From NCBI GenBank assembly GCA_044870245.1, contig JBIOYR010000121.1, forward strand, positions 56,416 through 120,415: DNA of 64,000 nucleotides. The letters run 5' to 3'. Made by a program: the position numbers and the translations under genes. This document shows, piece by piece, positions 1-9,122 of this stretch (position 1 is the first letter of the stretch; each line of letters begins with the position of its first letter). A model generated the notes under the pieces. The model worked only from the letters and a program-made list of their open reading frames with translations, did not search any database and was not told the DNA's origin. This DNA comes from DATAFF01 sp044870245 (lineage in GTDB: Bacteria > Pseudomonadota > Alphaproteobacteria > Rhizobiales > Aestuariivirgaceae).

Positions 1-113
1 TGAACTTTTGACCCGTCTTCGTTCTGTCGCGCCGCGTTCGGTGCCGAAGGAACCGGCTGCCCATCACGGACAGCCGTCCGAGAGCTTCTCTCGGCAATTG
101 GGAGGAAGTGCAA

Positions 114-1082
114 ATGGCTCATCCTGACTTTGTGAAGTTTGCGGCTGTGGCAATCGCCGGCGCGCTGCTCGTCGTCGGGCTCGGCAGCGTCGAAACCCCC
201 GCGCAAGACAAGAAATGGAAGATTGGATTTTCGCAGGCGACCACGATCGAACCGTGGCGAGCCCAGTTCAACAAGGACATCATCGCTGAAGCGAAGCAGC
301 ACCCGGAGGTCGAGCTGATCATCACTGACGGTGAAGACCGAACGGAGAAGCAGGTCGCGGATGTCGAGAATCTGATCCGTCAGGAAGTCGATGCACTCCT
401 CATTTCACCGAAGGAATCGGCAGGCCTTACCGGCGTCGTCGAGAAGGCAATCGATGCCAAAATTCCGGTGTTCGTCCTCGACCGGAACGTCAACACCGAT
501 CGTTACACTCAGTTCGTTGGCGGAGATAACAAGCTGATCGGCCGTGCGGCGGGGGAGTACGCTGTCGAGCTGCTCGGTGGTCCTGGAAAGGCAAAAGGCA
601 ATGTCGTGGAAATCTGGGGTGGCATGGGAACGCAGCCGGCTCACGACCGCCATGACGGTTTCCACGAGATGACGGACAAGGAGCCTGGCATCAAATATCT
701 GCTCGACCAGCAGTCGGGAGACTGGAAGCAGGACCAAGCCTATAACATCATGGCCACGGCGCTCCGCAATCACGAGGATATCGATCTCGTATATGGTCAC
801 AACGACCCGATGGCGTATGGAGCCTATCTCGCTGCGAAGGATGTGGGCCGTGAAAAACAGATCAAATTCATCGGCATCGATGCCCTGCCAAACGAAGGTG
901 TGATGTGGGTAAAGAAGGGTGAGCTGACCGCTACATTCCTCTATGCAACACCGGGCGCGGAAGGGTTGCGTCAAGCGATCAAGCATCTGAACGGCGACAA
1001 AGTCGAGAAGACCGTGACACTCGAAACCGAGCGCGTCACGTCAGAAAACGTCGACGAAGTGCTCAAGCGACACGGAATGTAA
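114..1082 (+). CDS. Sugar ABC transporter periplasmic substrate-binding protein (Peripla_BP_4 type)
   Basis: A 322-aa periplasmic binding protein of the ribose/galactose-binding family. It has an N-terminal hydrophobic export segment (about residues 8-30), the mature start near KKWKIGFSQ, and hinge features such as LISPKESAGLTGVVEKA and VFVLDRNVN. The ATG at 114 is preferred over the in-frame GTG at 108 because GGAGG (101-105) is 8 nt from the ATG but only 2 nt from the GTG. It heads a carbohydrate operon with DUF1349, D-lyxose isomerase, a second binding protein, permease and ATPase, so it probably delivers a pentose or related sugar. The exact ligand cannot be read from sequence. Confidence 0.9.
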   Translation: MAHPDFVKFAAVAIAGALLVVGLGSVETPAQDKKWKIGFSQATTIEPWRAQFNKDIIAEAKQHPEVELIITDGEDRTEKQVADVENLIRQEVDALLISPKESAGLTGVVEKAIDAKIPVFVLDRNVNTDRYTQFVGGDNKLIGRAAGEYAVELLGGPGKAKGNVVEIWGGMGTQPAHDRHDGFHEMTDKEPGIKYLLDQQSGDWKQDQAYNIMATALRNHEDIDLVYGHNDPMAYGAYLAAKDVGREKQIKFIGIDALPNEGVMWVKKGELTATFLYATPGAEGLRQAIKHLNGDKVEKTVTLETERVTSENVDEVLKRHGM

Positions 1083-1165
1083 TCCGGCGCACATCGCTGC
1101 TTGATCTCCAACCCTGTTTGCCAACTGGCCGGCCTCGTTGCCGGCCACTTCTTCGAGGAACGAGG

Positions 1166-1750
1166 ATGGAATGGCTCAACGAACCGCCGTCATGGCGGGA
1201 TGAAGACGGGGAACTCACAGTCTGTACCGCGGACAAAACCGATTTCTGGCGCACGACCCATTATGGTTTCATCCGCGATGACGGACACCTGCGCTACCGC
1301 GAAGTGACCGGGGACTTCACTGCCGAGCTCTCATTCCTGGGAGCATACGAAGAACTCTATGACCAGGCCGGAATGATGGTCAGGATCGACGAACGGAACT
1401 GGCTCAAGGCAGGGATCGAGTTCGTTGGCGGACGCCAAATGCTGAGCGTCGTGGTCACCCGTGACTTCTCCGACTGGTCGACGGCGGTCGCGCCCGACGA
1501 AATCGGGTGGGTGAGACTGAGAATCTCCCGGCACGGTGCAACAATGCGCGTGGAATGGGCGCCGCCAAGGTCCCGGTCGAGCTTCACGCTGATGCGGCTG
1601 GCATATCTGCCGGCGGCCGCAGCGGTCAAAGTCGGTCCGATGTGCTGCTCGCCGCAACGATTCGGCTTCGTGGCGAAGTTCCGCGAATTCAGCATTGCGG
1701 TTGAATCAGCAGACGTGCAAATGTCATCCGGTCAAGATCAGACGCGGTGA
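1166..1750 (+). CDS. DUF1349 family protein (concanavalin-like fold)
   Basis: A 194-aa protein of the DUF1349 family, predicted to adopt a concanavalin-A-like beta sandwich. Family-typical segments are WLNEPPSW near the N-terminus, LTVCTADKTDFWRTTHYGF, and LYDQAGMMVRIDERNWLKAG in the middle. No signal peptide is visible. The start is set at ATG 1166 because GAGGA (1155-1159) lies just upstream; the longer reading frame from 1118 has no ribosome site. It sits between a sugar-binding protein and D-lyxose isomerase and ends 4 nt before the latter, so a role in sugar handling is inferred. The biochemical function of the family is not firmly known. Confidence 0.82.
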   Translation: MEWLNEPPSWRDEDGELTVCTADKTDFWRTTHYGFIRDDGHLRYREVTGDFTAELSFLGAYEELYDQAGMMVRIDERNWLKAGIEFVGGRQMLSVVVTRDFSDWSTAVAPDEIGWVRLRISRHGATMRVEWAPPRSRSSFTLMRLAYLPAAAAVKVGPMCCSPQRFGFVAKFREFSIAVESADVQMSSGQDQTR

Positions 1751-1754
1751 TGTC

Positions 1755-2447
1755 ATGAAGCGTTCAGAGGTGAACCAGATCATGCGGGGCGCCGACACCT
1801 TCATGCGCTCCTTCGGCTTCCTTTTGCCGCCATTTGCCTATTGGAGCGTCGACGAGTTCCGCCGGCAAAGGGTAAAGGCGGCGGCGGTCGTTTCGAACCG
1901 CCTAGGATGGGATATCACGGACTACGGCGCGGGAGATTTCCAGGCCTTGGGCCTGTTCCTATTCACACTTCGAAACGGCGATACGGCCAATCTCGCGACC
2001 GGCCGCGGCAAACTCTATGCCGAAAAAATAATGATTTCGCGGCGCGATCAATTGAGTCCAATGCACCGCCACAACATCAAGACGGAGGACATCATCAACC
2101 GCGGCGGCGGCAGTCTCGTGCTCGAGCTGTTCATGTCCGACAGGAGCGGCGGTATAGATCGGGAAGCCGAGGTGGTTGTCGAGGCGGACGGCATCCCACG
2201 GCGTCTGCCTGCTGGTGGTAAACTGAGACTTTCGCCGGGCGAAAGCATCACGCTCCTGGCTGGTGTTTGGCATAGCTTCGTGGCCGAGGAAAAGGACGTC
2301 CTGATCGGCGAGGTATCGACGGTCAACGATGATCTGACGGACAACATCTTCGAACGACCAATCGGACGCTTCGCCGAGATCGATGAGGATGAAGAACCCC
2401 TCCACCTGCTCGTGTCGGACTACGACAAGTTCCTCGGCGAGGTCTAA
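1755..2447 (+). CDS. D-lyxose ketol-isomerase family protein
   Basis: A 230-aa cupin-fold sugar isomerase of the D-lyxose isomerase family (PF07385), which interconverts D-lyxose and D-xylulose and often acts on D-mannose/D-fructose. The metal-site region MHRHNIKTEDIINRGGG and the later LLAGVWHSF segment supply the expected His/Glu ligands. The start is ATG 1755 (MKRSEVNQIM), 4 nt after the DUF1349 stop. The upstream in-frame extension from 1695 overlaps the preceding gene and is rejected. Its place between two binding proteins of a sugar ABC system suggests the imported sugar is lyxose-like or is converted to a ketose here. No xylulokinase is in view. Confidence 0.85.
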   Translation: MKRSEVNQIMRGADTFMRSFGFLLPPFAYWSVDEFRRQRVKAAAVVSNRLGWDITDYGAGDFQALGLFLFTLRNGDTANLATGRGKLYAEKIMISRRDQLSPMHRHNIKTEDIINRGGGSLVLELFMSDRSGGIDREAEVVVEADGIPRRLPAGGKLRLSPGESITLLAGVWHSFVAEEKDVLIGEVSTVNDDLTDNIFERPIGRFAEIDEDEEPLHLLVSDYDKFLGEV

Positions 2448-2578
2448 GCGACTAAGTTCACGAGCAGACGGCAACCTGGAGAGCAATACAGCTTGTCAGT
2501 CGCAGTTTGCACGTTATCCTCCTCTTCAAGCAAAAAAGTTCGGGACGCAAAGGCGGCCCCAAAGAGGAGGAGCACAGA

Positions 2579-3580
2579 ATGGATCGCCGGATATTTCTTT
2601 CCATGCTGGCGGCAGCCACAGCAGCTCATGAAACAGGTCTTCACCCTTTCACGAACGCCGCCTACGCCGCCGAGGGGAAACTGATCAAGATCGGCTTTCT
2701 GCCGGGAGTCGTCGATCCCTTCTATCAGGTCATGCAGCTCGGAGTTGAGTCTGCGGCGAAGCAACTCGGAATCGAAGTCGTAACCCAAATCCCGCAAACA
2801 TGGGGCGTCGAGGTCCAAACACCGATTCTCGACTCCATGGTCGCCCGTGGCGATCTCAACTACATCATCACGGCACCGACCGACAAAGATCAGATGATCG
2901 GTCCTCTGAAGACCGCGGCTGACGCCGGCATCAAGATCATCACGGTCGACACCTTCCTCGGGGATGGCGACTACGTGTCGGGGCCGGTCACCTTCCCGGT
3001 GAGCTATATAGGCTCGGACAATATGGAAGGCGGGCGTATTTCCGCACGCGGGCTGGCCAAGTCGATCGGTGGCAAGGGGGTCGTCTATATCAATTCGACA
3101 AATCCGAATGTGAGCTCGGTCGAAGGCCGTGAAAAGGGCTTCAAGGAGGTCATGGAAAAGGAATTTCCAGGCATCAAGGTTCTCGGTCCGGACTACAATC
3201 TCGACGACATGAACAAGGCACAGCAGCAGACTGCGGCAGTGTTGGAGCGTGAACGCGATCTCGCCGGCGTCTTCGGTACGAATGTGTTCAGCGCCCAGGG
3301 TGCCGGCACCGCGGTCGTCAATGCCGGGCTCGGCGGGCATGTTCAGGTCGTCGCCTACGATGCAACGAAGGCTGCGATCGAGCTGATGGACAATGGGGTC
3401 GTCACGCTTGTCCTGGCGCAAAAGCCGTTCGACATGGGCTATATGGGCGTGCAGTTTGCCCAGGCCGATGCTGCCGGCGTGACCAGCCTGCCGCGCCGGG
3501 TCCAGACCGGATTTGCGATCATCGACAAGGCAAATGTGAAGGACCCGGCAGTCGCCCGCTTCATCTACCAGGTCCCATAA
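2579..3580 (+). CDS. Second sugar ABC transporter substrate-binding protein
   Basis: A 333-aa periplasmic binding protein with N-terminal MDRRIFLSMLAAATAAHETG, a Tat-like or Sec export segment starting with Arg-Arg. The body KIGFLPGVVDPFYQVMQLGV is typical of ribose-type binding proteins, and IIDKANVKDPAVARFIYQVP lies at the C-terminus. ATG 2579 follows a strong GAGGAGG (2564-2570); the upstream extension from 2507 is non-coding in character. It is clearly different in sequence from the binding protein at 114-1082, so the operon has two receptors for one visible permease/ATPase pair. It lies 86 nt before the permease and is the most likely partner of it. Confidence 0.9.
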   Translation: MDRRIFLSMLAAATAAHETGLHPFTNAAYAAEGKLIKIGFLPGVVDPFYQVMQLGVESAAKQLGIEVVTQIPQTWGVEVQTPILDSMVARGDLNYIITAPTDKDQMIGPLKTAADAGIKIITVDTFLGDGDYVSGPVTFPVSYIGSDNMEGGRISARGLAKSIGGKGVVYINSTNPNVSSVEGREKGFKEVMEKEFPGIKVLGPDYNLDDMNKAQQQTAAVLERERDLAGVFGTNVFSAQGAGTAVVNAGLGGHVQVVAYDATKAAIELMDNGVVTLVLAQKPFDMGYMGVQFAQADAAGVTSLPRRVQTGFAIIDKANVKDPAVARFIYQVP

Positions 3581-3666
3581 TCGGCTCGGTGGAAGGCGCC
3601 CGCTGACCTCCTTCCGTTGCAAAGGATTGCGATTCGTGGCCGATCCCGGTCGAAAGGCGCGCTGCG

Positions 3667-4787
3667 ATGATTGCCACGCCACGAATTAGTTCACGGATGC
3701 AGCGGCTCGTACTGTTTCTCAGCCGGATCTGGCCGTGGGTCTTTCTTGGTCTGTTGATTGTCTTCTTCGTGGTGGTTGTTCCGATCGTCAGCAACGGTTC
3801 GGTGAATTTCCTGACGGTACGCAATTCACAGAATATCCTTGTCGCGATCACACCCGTTCTTCTCCTTGGACTTGGCCAGACATTCGTGATCATCGGCAGG
3901 GGCATCGACCTCTCGGTCGGCTGGGTGATGAGTCTCGCCTCCGTGCTCTCGGCGCTCGCAATTCGGGCGGTCTTCGAGGCGGGCTCTCCCCTCTTTCTTT
4001 CCGTTGCCATCGGTCTGTTGGCGGCACTCGGCGGCGCCGGATTTTTCGGATTCCTGAACGGTGTCATCATTGCCAAACTGAAGGTACCCGCCTTCATCGT
4101 TACTCTCGGCAGTTCCTTCATCGTGCGCGGTGTCGCACTCCTGATGTCGGAAAACACCACCGTGATCGGTCTGCCGCCGGGGATACGCGGCTACGGAAAC
4201 GAAGCGCTCATCTACTACATAAGGGGGGAAGGCGGCGGGGTTTATCTGCTGCAGCGGCCAGAGGTGAGCGGCGACCTCGTGCGGCGGATGGATGCAATTT
4301 TGCCTTATCCAGTCGTCCTCACCGCCATCGTCGTCGCACTCGCCATCTTTCTTCTGCACAGGACGCAGTTCGGCCGCCATACATATGCCATCGGCGGCAG
4401 TCTCGAGGCAGCCATACGAACCGGCATACCTGTCGATCGTCACGTCATCGCTCTCTACATTCTATCGGCCTCGACGGCAGGGATTGCGGGGTTCCTTTCA
4501 ACATTGCGTTTTGCGGCGGGTTCGGCGGTGATCGGCGATCCGTTGCTTCTGTCATCCATCGCGGCAGTGACCATAGGAGGGGTGAGCTTGTTCGGCGGTG
4601 CCGGCACAGTGATCGGCACGGTCATTGGCGCACTCATCATTGCGGTACTGACCACCGGGCTCGTGATGTTGAACGTCGAAGCCTTTTGGCAGTTCATCGT
4701 GATCGGCATAGTGGTCATCGTCGCCGTGCTCATCGATCAATCACGCGACTTGCTCATCAGCCGAGATAGACCCGGTCAGAGCTCTTG

Positions 4788-4788
<1 letters not shown>
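3667..4788 (+). CDS. Sugar ABC transporter permease (RbsC/BPD_transp_2 family)
   Basis: A 373-aa inner-membrane permease of the ribose/xylose type with about nine or ten hydrophobic segments. The family signature near the N-terminus is LLLGLGQTFVIIGRGIDLSVG, with FLNGVIIAKLKVPAFIVTLG later and GGVSLFGGAGTVIGTVIGAL near the C-terminus. It forms the channel for the sugar imported by the neighbouring binding proteins. Its TGA overlaps the ATG of the ATPase gene by 1 nt (TGATG at 4786-4790), indicating translational coupling. An insertion around residues 178-205 (IRGYGNEALIYYIRGEGGG) is longer than in RbsC and may mark a subfamily. Confidence 0.92.
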
Positions 4789-5543
<755 letters not shown>

Positions 5544-5654
5544 GTTTCGCGGGTCCGACCGCAACTGTTCAAGCCCAGTCTGGCTCGGTCCTACCCGAAA
5601 TCGTGCATGACGATGGCAATCACTGAATTTTAGCCTGGCAGGGCAAAGGCAGCT

Positions 5655-6023
5655 ATGGCGGCATCTCGCGAGTTTCTTGATTACGTGCTCGACCAAATGG
5701 CCCTGTTCGGCCGCGTCACAGCACGCCGCATGTTTGGGGGTGCCGGCATATATCGCGACGGAATCATGTTCGCGCTCATCGCCGATGATGTGCTGTATCT
5801 CAAGGCCTCTTCGGCGAACAGCCCTGATTTCGAGGCTGAGGGCCTCGAGCCGTTCACCTATGCGGTGGCCGACGGAGTGAAGACGATCATGTCTTATCGA
5901 CGCGCACCCGCTCGCTGCCTGGAGGATCAGCAGGCCATGGCCGAATGGTGTCGCAAGGCGTGGACGGCGGCTTGTGGAAGATCGAAGAAAAGCCGGATGT
6001 CGACCAAAATCAAGCAATGCTGA
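5655..6023 (+). CDS. TfoX/Sxy N-terminal domain protein
   Basis: A 122-aa protein matching the TfoX N-terminal domain alone: ASREFLDYVLDQMALFGRVTARRMFGGAGIY, followed by DGIMFALIADDVLYLKAS. Full-length TfoX/Sxy also has a C-terminal helix-hairpin domain, which is absent, so a competence role is not implied. Stand-alone copies of this domain are common in alphaproteobacteria. An AAAGG lies about 10 nt before the ATG. The C-terminal tail CGRSKKSRMSTKIKQC is basic. The 111 nt between the ATPase gene and this one hold no other recognisable element. Confidence 0.8.
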   Translation: MAASREFLDYVLDQMALFGRVTARRMFGGAGIYRDGIMFALIADDVLYLKASSANSPDFEAEGLEPFTYAVADGVKTIMSYRRAPARCLEDQQAMAEWCRKAWTAACGRSKKSRMSTKIKQC

Positions 6024-6189
6024 GTCAATGAAGAAGACATTCGAGGGTTCTGGTGGTCTTTCGATACCGCGACCAGAGCAATCCGTGACCCATTTTCACC
6101 TGTGTGTGGCTGGCAAACGACAGATTTTTCCCGGCGTTCACTGCAATGCCTGGACGGATGCCGAAGGGAGTCATCCGAGCACGCGGGAG

Positions 6190-6566
6190 ACCGGCGTCTT
6201 CTATCACAGCGACGCCGATTCCTTAGCATCGGTCACGGGGCGTGTCGGCTACGCCTGGGACCGTCTGCTAGGTTATGTGAAGGAGGTGCCGGGTGGGAAC
6301 GCAATGATTACTGGGCTACGACCCTCATCCTCGGGACGGCTTATACCGCGAGCGAGACGCGGTCGGGATGGACGATTGGCGGCGGCGCCGAATATGGCTT
6401 GACCGACCGCCTTTCTGCCTTTGTCGAGTACAGCCACTATGATTTCGGCAATCCCGCGATCGGCCTCAAGCCGAAGGTCGTCGGTTTGCGCCGGGCTTCG
6501 GTCGATCTCGAGGAGATTACGGATGTCGTCCGCATCGGTCTCGACCTTCGCTTCACCGGTTGGTAG
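6190..6566 (+). pseudogene. Remnant of an outer-membrane beta-barrel protein, frameshifted
   Basis: The sequence encodes the C-terminal part of an Omp25/Omp31-like barrel split between two frames. The first frame (about 6190-6282) gives YHSDADSLASVTGRVGYAWD and then YVK. The second frame (about 6284-6566) gives GGAGWERNDYWATT, then TRSGWTIGGGAEYGL and the terminal strand IGLDLRFTGW. Adding one G in the run at 6281-6285 (AAGGAGG to AAGGGAGG) would restore a continuous YVKGGAGWERNDYW, so a single-base deletion is the simplest cause. The 5' half with signal peptide is missing or decayed: 6024-6190 shows nothing recognisable. It is probably non-functional. Confidence 0.7.
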
Positions 6567-6711
6567 CGGGATCTGCACTGCCCCTCTTGGGATGACAACG
6601 AGCAGGAATCCGGTCCTGTTGCTTCGCTTTTCCCGTGCCGGCGGTTGATTGCTGCGGGAAAACCGCATTGTCGACGAATTCGCAGGCTTAAGTCGGCAAC
6701 ACGGGAGCGGC

Positions 6712-7452
6712 ATGATCGCGGGGAGCAGCATGCGCCGAGAATTGATCGTGTGGTGCGTCGGCCTGGCTTTTGCAGTCAGCCCGATGTCCTTGCAGATGGC
6801 ATCCGACCATGGATCAGGCTTGGCCGCACTGGCCGCCAAGGGCGGCAATGGTGGCGGCAATGGCGGCGGTGCCGGTGGTGGCAATGGCGGAGGGGGCGGG
6901 CAAGCCGGCAGTGCAGGCAAGGGCGATGCGGCTGCTTCCGGAAGGGATTCCGCTCCAGGTCAAGCCAAGCAAGAAGGGTCGAGTGCCATTGGCAAGGGTC
7001 AGTCAGCGCGCCTCGGTGCCGCCGACGCCAAGAACTTCGGCAAGCTCAACGGTTTCATGCATGCGTCACCGACAGCGCTGGCACATGCTTCGTTGAAATC
7101 GCACCTGGGGGTGATGGCTCAGATCTATGCGGGACAGCTCGGAAGCTATCTCGCTATCGATCAGACCACGGCCAAGCCGGAGGAAATCGAGGCGGCACTT
7201 GAAAAGCTCGAGTCTGCTGCGTTGACCCTGGCCGGCGTCGCCAACAAGCCGCTCAGCAACGAGGTCGTCGCCGCCGTTAACAGCCGGCTCGGCGAGCTTG
7301 CGAAGCAAAACAGTTTGCCGGGCCACGATCCGTCGATCAATGCGGCCCTGGCGAATCTGTCGAGCGACGACCAAGCTCAAAAATCGCGCAACGATGTGTT
7401 GGCGGCGAGGATCGCGCAGATGGCGTCAAATTCAGCGTCGTCCAGCGACTGA
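6712..7452 (+). CDS. Secreted protein with Gly/Asn-rich linker, function unknown
   Basis: A protein of about 246 aa. It has a signal peptide (MRRELIVWCVGLAFAVSPMS), a low-complexity Gly-Asn stretch made of GGNGGG-type units (about residues 44-70), and a predicted alpha-helical C-terminal half with many Ala, Leu and charged residues (for example LSNEVVAAVNSRLGELAKQ). ATG 6712 has GGGAG a few bases upstream; ATG 6730, also with GGGAGC upstream, is an equally good start and begins the signal peptide directly. I do not recognise a characterised family. It is presumably exported to the periplasm or envelope. Confidence 0.65.
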   Translation: MIAGSSMRRELIVWCVGLAFAVSPMSLQMASDHGSGLAALAAKGGNGGGNGGGAGGGNGGGGGQAGSAGKGDAAASGRDSAPGQAKQEGSSAIGKGQSARLGAADAKNFGKLNGFMHASPTALAHASLKSHLGVMAQIYAGQLGSYLAIDQTTAKPEEIEAALEKLESAALTLAGVANKPLSNEVVAAVNSRLGELAKQNSLPGHDPSINAALANLSSDDQAQKSRNDVLAARIAQMASNSASSSD

Positions 7453-7501
7453 AGGTGAAGTTGAGGGCCGCCGACCGCCTTGCTGGCGCAACCGGGCACG
7501 A

Positions 7502-7547
7502 TTGACAGCTGCTGCGATATAGTGGAAATTTTCCAGCATATCGCAGC
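7502..7547. promoter_or_regulatory. Palindromic operator upstream of the thiolase-like operon
   Basis: The 13-bp palindrome TGGAAATTTTCCA (7523-7535) is framed by perfect 10-bp inverted arms GCTGCGATAT (7511-7520) and ATATCGCAGC (7538-7547). A TTGACA lies at 7502-7507, just outside the left arm. The site is 20 nt before the start codon at 7568. The same core, as TGGAAAATTTCCA, occurs at 23008-23020 before the opposite arm of the cluster, so a shared repressor or activator is likely. A transcription terminator is less likely because no T-tract follows. Confidence 0.65.
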
Positions 7548-7567
7548 TTCTCTTGGCCTAACGGGCA

Positions 7568-8719
7568 ATGCCCCAGCTCTCTCCTGTCTATATTGTCGGC
7601 GCAGCCGAGACGCCGCTCGGCAAGGTCTTGGATCACAGCGAGCTGTCCATGGTGGCCGTGGCCGCGAAGGAGGCGTTGAGCGAAGCCGGTCTGCAATTTC
7701 GTGACGTCGATGCTCTGTTCACCAATTATATGGGCGAGGAAGGCTCGGTGCAGCTCGGGGAGTATCTCGGCATACACCCGCGCTATGCCGAATCCTCCGA
7801 CATGGGTGGCGCATCCTTCGAGTTCTTCATCCATCATGCGTTGCTGGCGATAGCCACTGGTCGGTGCGACGTGGCGCTGATCGGCTATGCATCGCGGCAG
7901 CGCAGCCGCCGCAATCGCCCGCGCGCCGTGTCAGGCAATACCGGGACAATCGCAGCGCAGTTCGAAGCCCCCTATGGAATTCACTTTCCGATAGGGCACT
8001 ACGCTCTGAGTGCCGCGCGCTACATGTATGAATGCGATGTAACGCCGGAGCACCTCGCGCGGGTCGCGGTGGCAGCGCGGAAATGGGCGGCACTCAATCC
8101 GAAGGCATGGATCCGCAACCCCCTGACGGTCGATGATGTTCTGGCCTCGCCGATGATCTGCGATCCACTTCACAAGCTCGATTGCTGTCTGGTCACGGAT
8201 GGGGGCGGTGTTGTCATAGTCGCCGGCCGCGAACGGGCGCGCGACGCTCACAAGAAAGCTATCCGCATTATCGGTGCCGGAGAGTCGCACGCTCAATGGC
8301 ATGTCGCCCAATGTCCCGATCTCACCGTCACTCCCGGTATCGTCTCCGGCCGCGAGGCTTTCGGCATGGCCGGCATCAAGCCATCCGACGTGCAAGTGTT
8401 CGAGCCCTATGACAACTTCACCCACGCTGTCCTGCTCTATCTCGAGGATCTCGGCTTCTGCCAAAAGGGAGAGGCCGGCGAACTTGTCGCGAGCGGCCAT
8501 CTCGACCCTGGCGGGCGGCTTCCCTCCATGACATCGGGCGGCGGGTTATCGTACAATCATCCGGGTGCATTGGGCATTCTGCTGCTTGTCGAAGCGGTGA
8601 GGCAGCTGCGCGGCGAGGCGGGCGACCGACAGGTGCCCAATGCCGAGATCGCAGTCGCCCATGGCACGGGTGGACTGGCCTTCTCGACTGCTTCAACGGT
8701 GGTGCTGGCGCGTGAGTGA
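7568..8719 (+). CDS. Thiolase-fold protein lacking thiolase cysteines (Ltp2-like)
   Basis: A 383-aa thiolase-superfamily protein. The position of the nucleophilic Cys reads DMGGASFEFF and the C-terminal CxG motif reads AHGTGG, so both catalytic cysteines are absent and thiolytic cleavage is unlikely. It instead has EPYDNFTH (Tyr281) and GGGLSYNHPG (Tyr329), the pattern of the Ltp2-type lipid-transfer/aldolase branch, where two Tyr residues act in retro-aldol C-C cleavage with a DUF35 partner. Its stop overlaps the start of the DUF35 gene, matching that pairing. It probably cleaves a beta-hydroxyacyl-CoA made by the cluster. The substrate is unknown. Confidence 0.85.
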   Translation: MPQLSPVYIVGAAETPLGKVLDHSELSMVAVAAKEALSEAGLQFRDVDALFTNYMGEEGSVQLGEYLGIHPRYAESSDMGGASFEFFIHHALLAIATGRCDVALIGYASRQRSRRNRPRAVSGNTGTIAAQFEAPYGIHFPIGHYALSAARYMYECDVTPEHLARVAVAARKWAALNPKAWIRNPLTVDDVLASPMICDPLHKLDCCLVTDGGGVVIVAGRERARDAHKKAIRIIGAGESHAQWHVAQCPDLTVTPGIVSGREAFGMAGIKPSDVQVFEPYDNFTHAVLLYLEDLGFCQKGEAGELVASGHLDPGGRLPSMTSGGGLSYNHPGALGILLLVEAVRQLRGEAGDRQVPNAEIAVAHGTGGLAFSTASTVVLARE

Positions 8720-9122
8720 CCAATCTCTCCCCTCCTTGAGCGAACAGGGCATCGCCGACCCGACGACCGAAGCTTTCTGGCAGGGCTGCGCCCAGCATCG
8801 ACTCCTTGTCCAGCGTTGCAGCGGATGCGGCCAGCATCAGTTCTATCCCCGCCCTTTCTGCCTTTCCTGCGAGGCCACTACCTTGGAGTGGGTCGAGGCC
8901 GCCGGGACAGGCGTCATCTACTCCATCACCACCGTGCGGATTCCGGTGATAGAGGATCTGAAGCCGCCCTACATCCTCGCACTCGTCGATCTCGACGAGG
9001 GGCCGCGCCTTCTCACCAATATTGAAGGTGACGCTGCGCGCATCGGCGATCGCGTGAGGATTGCCTGGCGCAACCGTGGCAGCCTGCCGCCGCTGCCGAT
9101 CTTCGAGCCAGACTCGCGCTGA
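8712..9122 (+). CDS. DUF35 zinc-ribbon OB-fold protein, partner of the thiolase-like enzyme
   Basis: A 136-aa protein with a rubredoxin-like zinc ribbon CSGCGQHQFYPRPFCLSC (Cys-x2-Cys-x11-Cys-x2-Cys) followed by an OB-fold (WVEAAGTGVIYSITTVRIPV). The start is taken as GTG 8712 inside the string GTGAGTGA, overlapping the thiolase-like stop by 8 nt; a longer frame from 8640 runs inside that gene and is not used. DUF35 proteins bind acyl-CoA and assemble with thiolase-like aldolases or with MaoC hydratases. The overlap predicts a stable complex with the product of 7568-8719. The next gene starts at 9122 inside the stop (TGATG). Confidence 0.88.
   Translation: MSDQSLPSLSEQGIADPTTEAFWQGCAQHRLLVQRCSGCGQHQFYPRPFCLSCEATTLEWVEAAGTGVIYSITTVRIPVIEDLKPPYILALVDLDEGPRLLTNIEGDAARIGDRVRIAWRNRGSLPPLPIFEPDSR

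Noticed and set aside
53..76. Inverted CGGCTG/CAGCCG at the left edge as a terminator
   Set aside because: Short stem, no T-tract and no visible upstream gene; nothing else can be supported in bases 1-107.
6840..6905. Tandem DNA repeat or CRISPR-like array
   Set aside because: The repetition is short GGN units encoding a Gly-Asn linker in frame, with no spacers.
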